Shown piece by piece: positions 60,378 to 64,000 of a stretch of 64,000 nucleotides of DNA (positions within the stretch are counted from its first letter, which is position 1; every line of letters starts with the position of its first letter). The notes below the pieces were generated by a model, which searched no databases, was not told the DNA's origin, and saw nothing but the letters and a program-made list of their open reading frames with translations. This DNA comes from JAVDCA01 sp035293985 (lineage in GTDB: Bacteria; Pseudomonadota; Alphaproteobacteria; Rhizobiales; Xanthobacteraceae). The stretch is taken from assembly GCA_035293985.1 (NCBI GenBank), contig DATGLS010000025.1:124001-188000 (forward strand), given 5' to 3'. The translations under genes were made by a program, and so were the position numbers.

Positions 60378-60974
60378 TCACCGCCGCCGCATCTTTCCCC
60401 AGCTCTTGAGCGAGGCCCAGATGCAGCGCTCGAGGCGGAAGCGGTCGACCGGCGCCGACGAATGGATGGCGCGGATGCGGCACAACCCGACGCCGGTCCA
60501 CTGGAAGCCGCACTTCTCCAGCACGTGGCGCGAGGCCGGATTGGTCACCCGCGCGCTCGCGTGCAGCTCCTCGTGCTCGAGATCGCCGAACGCATGGTCG
60601 ATCAGGGCGCGGACCGCTTCGGTCGCAAAACCCTTGCGCCAGAACGGCTGGCCGAGCCAGTAGCCGATCGACGGCGCTTCGTCGCGCTGCTCGATCCCGC
60701 AGGCGCCGATCAGCGTGCCATCGGCGAGCGTGATGACGTACTGCTCCTCGCCGCAATTGCTGTTCGCCCCGCCGATCCAGTCCTTCGCATCGCCGAGCTT
60801 GTACGGATGCGGAATGCGCGCCGTATTCTCGGCGATGTGGCGGTCATTGGCGAGCGCCGCAATCGCTTTAGCGTCCCCGAGGCGCGGTGCACGCAGCACC
60901 AACCGCGCGGTCTCGAGGACGGGAATACACCTCTCTCGGAAGGTCTCCGAGCGGACTTGCTCCAGGCCGGTCAT
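60378..60974 (-). CDS. RimJ/RimL-type GNAT acetyltransferase
   Basis: 198 residues with ETARLVLRAPRLGDAKAIAAL at the start, GYWLGQPFWRKGFATEAVRALIDHAF (acetyl-CoA loop region) and HASARVTNPASRHVLEKCGFQ, of the RimJ/RimL class. Relatives lie between rpmA and obgE in Rhizobiales, so this gene is part of the conserved block and may modify a ribosomal protein (inference). AGGAG precedes ATG at 60974; a longer frame runs further upstream. Confidence 0.87.
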   Translation of the reverse strand: MTGLEQVRSETFRERCIPVLETARLVLRAPRLGDAKAIAALANDRHIAENTARIPHPYKLGDAKDWIGGANSNCGEEQYVITLADGTLIGACGIEQRDEAPSIGYWLGQPFWRKGFATEAVRALIDHAFGDLEHEELHASARVTNPASRHVLEKCGFQWTGVGLCRIRAIHSSAPVDRFRLERCIWASLKSWGKMRRR

Positions 60975-61085
60975 CGCAGGCTCCTGCTTGAGGTTGCACG
61001 TTGAACGCCAACGCACTTCGAAAAGCATCCTTCGAAAAGGATGAGGGGGAGCCGGCAACCCGTCTCCCCCTCTTGGAACCTGCTT

Positions 61086-61126
61086 GTAGGTCCCCGCCGG
61101 TTCGGACTGGATGCCGGCGGACCTAC
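61086..61126. repeat. Imperfect hairpin between rpmA and GNAT genes
   Basis: GTAGGTcc-CCGCCGG and CCGGCGG-ACCTAC pair as 13 bp with a 2-nt bulge and a 13-nt loop. A smaller pair CATCCTT-cgaa-AAGGATG lies at about 61031-61048. On the minus strand these fall in the rpmA-GNAT leader and may set relative expression. Confidence 0.55.
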
Positions 61127-61142
61127 TATGGTGTCCCCCGGT

Positions 61143-61412
61143 TTATTCGGCCGCGGCCTCCATCGGAACGACGGAGACGAAGGTGCGGTTTTTGGCTTTC
61201 GTGCGGTACTCGACGCGGCCGTCGATGAGCGCAAAGAGCGTATGGTCCACACCAACGCCGACGTTGTGGCCCGCATGCCATTGCGTGCCACGCTGACGTA
61301 CGAGGATGTTGCCGGCGCGACAGGCTTCGCCGCCGAACAGCTTCACGCCCAGGCGCTTGCCGGCCGAGTCACGGCCGTTGCGCGAAGATCCGCCTGCTTT
61401 CTTGTGTGCCAT
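61143..61412 (-). CDS. rpmA: 50S ribosomal protein L27
   Basis: 89 residues with AHKKAGGSSRNGRDSAGKRLGVK at the start, as in all L27, and RQRGTQWHAGHNVGVGVDHTLFALIDG. The start at 61412 is the canonical MAHKKAGG; the frame continues 57 nt upstream. It lies 112 bp after rplU on the same strand. Confidence 0.98.
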   Translation of the reverse strand: MAHKKAGGSSRNGRDSAGKRLGVKLFGGEACRAGNILVRQRGTQWHAGHNVGVGVDHTLFALIDGRVEYRTKAKNRTFVSVVPMEAAAE

Positions 61413-61524
61413 GTCCGAGAATCCGTCTTCGACGTCTTTTATATCTGGTTTTGGTGACGAAATCATCACCGGATTTCGTCAATTTTTCTCAACCGTTCGC
61501 TTTCGCTGATCTCAAGCGTCCGTC

Positions 61525-61935
61525 TCAGGCGCTTGCCCCGGCTTCCGGCGCTTCCGCCGCAGGCGCGGGCCTTTCCCGCTTGGGGCGCGGCGGCCGCGGC
61601 GGCGGCGTCGCCGACGCTTTCTTGCCGTCGGTGAGGATCTCGGTGATCCGCACCATGGTGTATTCCTGCCGGTGGCCGCGCCGGCGGCGCGAGTTCTTGC
61701 GGCGGCGCTTCTTGAACGAGATCACCTTCGGGCCGCGCGTCTGGTCGAGCACCTCGCCCGCGACGCTCGCGCCCGCAACCGTCGGGGTGCCGAGCAGCGG
61801 CGTGTCGCCGCCCACCACCAGCACCTCGGCGAACTCGACCACGTCGCCGGGATTGCCGGCGATCTTTTCCACTTTCAGCACGTCTTCGGGGGCGACGCGA
61901 TACTGCTTGCCCCCCGTCTTGATGACCGCGAACAT
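61525..61935 (-). CDS. rplU: 50S ribosomal protein L21
   Basis: 136 residues. MFAVIKTGGKQYRVAPEDVLKVEKI is canonical, and RRRKNSRRRRGHRQEYTMVRI is the rRNA-binding end. Residues 107-136 form an extra Pro/Ala/Arg tail (PPPRPPRPKRERPAPAAEA), common in alphaproteobacteria. GAGGATGAAAACG precedes ATG at 61935; an in-frame ATG nine bases upstream is possible. First gene of the block. Confidence 0.97.
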   Translation of the reverse strand: MFAVIKTGGKQYRVAPEDVLKVEKIAGNPGDVVEFAEVLVVGGDTPLLGTPTVAGASVAGEVLDQTRGPKVISFKKRRRKNSRRRRGHRQEYTMVRITEILTDGKKASATPPPRPPRPKRERPAPAAEAPEAGASA

Positions 61936-62116
61936 CGTTTTCATCCTCGTGTTCGATCCCGGTGCTCGGAGGATTCCGGACCGGCTTCTTGGCAGTCGGG
62001 TTGGGTTCAGGGTTCGGCCGTCACACGGGACGGCCCAATGCATACGCGGGCCAACGAGGGCCCGCGCCGCGAGAGCTTATGGCGCCCCAGGGTCAGGCTG
62101 TCAAGGAAGCGAAAAG

Positions 62117-63115
62117 ATGAAGCAGTGGCAAAGGCTTAAAAGCCTCGTTCCAATCATGGCCCTAGGCCTGCTCCCCGTCATGCTCGCCAGGCCAGCTACC
62201 GCACAGGCCTATCCGGACCGCATCGTCACCATCGTGGCGCCGTCGGCGCCCGGAGGACTCTACAGCCTGTTCGCCCGCGTGCTCGCGAGCGGCCTCGAGC
62301 AGCGGCTCGGCCGGACCTTCGTGGTGGAGAACCGCCCGGGCGCCACGTCGGTCCTGGGCGCGGCCGCGGTCGCGCATGCAGCGCCTGACGGTTACACGCT
62401 GATGATCGCGAGCGGCGCGACGCTTGCGGTGAACGTCACGCTGCACAAGCACCTGCCTTACGATCCGATCGCCGACTTCGTGCCGATCGCGCTGATCGCC
62501 CGCGTTCCGGAGGCGCTCGTCGTCAATGCCGGGCTGCCGGTGCATTCGCTCGCCGATCTCGTCGCCTTCGCCAAAGGACCGCCGCCGCGCGCGCTCACCT
62601 TCGCGTCGGCGGGCGCCGGTACCGGCCAGCATCTCGAAGGCGAGCTGCTCAGGCAGGCGCTCGCCCTCGACATGACGCACGTGCCCTACAAGGGCGCGCT
62701 GCCGGCGATCACCGACGTCGCGGGCGGTCACGTCACCATGATGTTCACGCCGATCCCGAATGCGCTGCCGCTGATCGCGCTGGGCAAGGTGCGCCCGATC
62801 GCCGTCGCGGGCCGCGATCGCGTCGTGGCGCTGCCGGGCGTCGCGCCGCTCGCCGAGATGGGCCTGCCGGGCTTCAACACCAGCACGTGGTTCATGCTCG
62901 TCGCGCCAGCCGCGACACCGCGTGCGATCGTCGAGCGCCTGCACGACGAGGCGCGCGCCATCCTGGCCGATCCGGCGCTGCGCCAGCGCTTCATCGAGGA
63001 GGGCCTCGTCCCGGTCGCGACACCGTCGGTCGACGAGCTCGAGGCTTTCGTGCGCGGCGAGATCGCCTTCTGGGACACGACGCTCCACCGGATCGGCCTC
63101 GCCGGAATGGAGTAG
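62117..63115 (+). CDS. Bug/TctC-family solute receptor
   Basis: 332 residues. Signal peptide (residues 1-30, LLPVMLARPATAQA), YPDRIVTIVAPSAPGGLYSLFARVLASGL, VVENRPGATSVLG and APDGYTLMIASGA. ATG at 62117 has GGAAGCGAAAAG; the open frame upstream overlaps the ribosomal genes and is not coding. Divergent from rplU by 181 bp. Fourth orphan Bug receptor. Confidence 0.9.
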   Translation: MKQWQRLKSLVPIMALGLLPVMLARPATAQAYPDRIVTIVAPSAPGGLYSLFARVLASGLEQRLGRTFVVENRPGATSVLGAAAVAHAAPDGYTLMIASGATLAVNVTLHKHLPYDPIADFVPIALIARVPEALVVNAGLPVHSLADLVAFAKGPPPRALTFASAGAGTGQHLEGELLRQALALDMTHVPYKGALPAITDVAGGHVTMMFTPIPNALPLIALGKVRPIAVAGRDRVVALPGVAPLAEMGLPGFNTSTWFMLVAPAATPRAIVERLHDEARAILADPALRQRFIEEGLVPVATPSVDELEAFVRGEIAFWDTTLHRIGLAGME

Positions 63116-63130
63116 AGCTACAGGTACACT

Positions 63131-63185
63131 GCCGGCGCTGTCCTCTCCTCGCCCTTGCGTGGGAGAACGGGAGGGGAGCGCCGCT
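63131..63185. repeat. CCTCTCCTCGCCC-type palindrome
   Basis: GGCGCTGTCCTCTCCT..AGGGGAGCGCC arms after the Bug receptor gene. Same class as the other GC-rich palindromes in the window. Confidence 0.5.
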
Positions 63186-63300
63186 GGCTCATGCGCGTGC
63201 CGACTTTGTCCCCGCGCCAACGCCGTGCATTGAAATACCTGAGGTTTCGCCGCATGGCTTTGTTCTGCCGTTCTGCCGATCGTGCGCGCAGCGGCAAGCT

Positions 63301-63637
63301 GTTGCGATCGCAACCAGTCCCTAGTTTCGGTGTCTCACCACAGGGTGCAGTCCACAGCGGCTAAAAGCAGAAATACAGGCAATCTACAGGAGAGAATCCG
63401 CCAGCAATTACAGTGCAAGGCCTTGTGTAAACGAGAGAAAAGACGACGGCGCAAGAACAGGCGGAACAGGCGCAGGAACAGGGGGGCGCAAGGGCGCTTC
63501 GCGTGCATTCTCGAAAAATAAAGCGCGTCCGAAGCTGTGCTGCTGCGAACACGCGAATGTCTCACTCTGCACTTAGTGCCATGCGCCGCTTGCGCCGCGA
63601 ACGCAAGCGCGATGCGATCTATCCCTGCTATTCAGGG
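63301..63637. repeat. Decayed intergenic repeat, copy B
   Basis: Second copy of the block at 9168-9674: GTTGCGATCGCAACCAGTCCC.., GTGTCTCACCACAGGGTGCAGTCC, AATACAGGCAATCTACAGG, GCGAATGTCTCACTCTGCACTTA, then CTATCCCTGCTATTCAGGG. The two copies are 54 kb apart, same orientation, and similar in order with different internal lengths. No protein. It occupies most of the 616-bp gap 63116-63731. Confidence 0.7.
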
Positions 63638-63731
63638 CTAGCGCGCGGCGGTGATGAGTTGCACAAGTTCCAGGTTGAGAGGCACTTCGCACTCAACACA
63701 GCGAACGAATGACGCTAACGTCGGCCCCGGT

Positions 63732-64000
63732 ATGGGCGTACGAATGCCAAGCATCTACATCATCAACCCGGCGCACGACCTCACGAGTTATCACTCGGCG
63801 GAATCGTATGTGCCAGGCGACGGCGCGGGGTGGGCGTTGATCGGCGATCTTGCCATCGTCACCGTGGCGGCGCTGGTCCCGGCCGGCTGGGACATCCGCC
63901 TCGTCGACGAGATCATCGATGCGGTCGATCTCGATGCCGAGGTCGATTTCGTCGCGATCACCGGCAAGATTTCGCAGCGTTCGCGCATGTATCGCCTCGC
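63732..64000 (+). CDS. B12-binding radical-SAM-type protein, 3' end outside window
   Basis: The frame opens at ATG 63732 (or 63744) and is open to the window edge: IYIINPAHDLTSYHSAESY, GDLAIVTVAALVPAGWDIRLVDEIIDAVDLDAEVDFVAITGKISQRSRMYRL. The pattern Ile-Asn-Pro near the N terminus, TVAALVPAGWDIRLVDE and VAITGKISQ matches the cobalamin-binding front of B12/radical-SAM proteins (hopanoid or DUF4070-like group). The cysteine motif would lie outside. A weak Shine-Dalgarno. Confidence 0.65.
   Translation, partial: MGVRMPSIYIINPAHDLTSYHSAESYVPGDGAGWALIGDLAIVTVAALVPAGWDIRLVDEIIDAVDLDAEVDFVAITGKISQRSRMYRL

Noticed and set aside
61406..62116. N-terminal extension of the Bug receptor frame across rplU/rpmA
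   Set aside because: The extension overlaps ribosomal-protein genes on the other strand; the signal peptide and Shine-Dalgarno place the start at 62117.

Overview
The window is GC-rich DNA of bacterial-chromosome type. It most resembles an alphaproteobacterium of the order Hyphomicrobiales (Rhizobiales), near the Bradyrhizobium / Xanthobacteraceae / Pseudolabrys group. The reasons are a minus-strand block of rplU, rpmA, a GNAT gene, obgE and proB; an sdhCDAB operon; a mesaconyl-CoA hydratase of the ethylmalonyl-CoA type; Bug/TctC solute receptors without permeases; and intergenic palindromes (ATGCCCGGC type, TTCCGAAAA type) of a kind common in that group. No rRNA, tRNA, CRISPR array, transposase or phage gene was seen. 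Placement and functions come from reading the sequence, not from a search.

Layout. 1-4.2 kb: a cut-off DUF429 gene, aspartate-semialdehyde dehydrogenase, a SorAB-type sulfite dehydrogenase pair and a small secreted protein. 4.2-8.9 kb: a minus-strand branched-chain-amino-acid-type ABC operon (receptor, fused LivH-LivM permease, LivG, LivF). 9-9.7 kb: a decayed intergenic repeat. 9.7-16.4 kb: leuB, a cupin, a type II NADH dehydrogenase, a bactofilin, a second sulfite-oxidase-fold enzyme with its cytochrome b partner, a fasciclin protein and a RidA protein. 16.5-22.2 kb: mesaconyl-CoA hydratase, a LysR regulator and sdhCDAB, with two matching palindromes between the regulator and sdhC. 22.3-27.8 kb: a catabolic-looking set (receptor, three VOC proteins, a PDR/VanB reductase, LysR, a PPOX-fold protein). 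28-30.9 kb: argG, LysR and a divergent PPOX-fold protein.

30.8-35.5 kb holds the least conventional locus: an exported trypsin-like protease with a C-terminal aspartate-rich repeat domain, and, only 13 nt away and divergent, an exported TPR-CHAT (caspase-like) protein, followed by a PsiF-like secreted protein. 35.6-39.2 kb: an atypical response regulator, a Bug receptor, a lytic transglycosylase and an XRE regulator. 39.5-45.6 kb is one same-strand run: a VIT/VWA surface protein with a C-terminal LPQTA sorting signal, its Gram-negative sortase, a phosphodiester-glycosidase-like protein, a BchE-like B12/radical-SAM enzyme and a GNAT.

45.7-49.9 kb: a Bug receptor, a ModA-like protein without a signal peptide, a Tat-exported FMN alpha-hydroxy-acid oxidase carrying a haem-c-type CXXCH motif, a small membrane protein and a DsbA-fold isomerase. 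49.9-62 kb contains the proB, obgE, GNAT, rpmA, rplU block, interrupted by a DUF72 gene, an N-acetylglutaminylglutamine-type amidotransferase, a Tat-exported metallophosphoesterase with a cupredoxin, an aspartate dehydrogenase and two receptors. 62-64 kb: a fourth Bug receptor, a second copy of the decayed repeat and the start of a radical-SAM-type gene cut by the right edge.

The genes combine central metabolism (threonine/lysine, leucine, arginine, proline, TCA cycle), envelope and periplasmic redox chemistry (sulfite oxidation, molybdoenzymes, cupredoxin, flavin oxidase), and many solute receptors. Most regulation visible in sequence is local: LysR genes beside palindromes, ATGA-coupled genes and hairpin-rich intergenic repeats.
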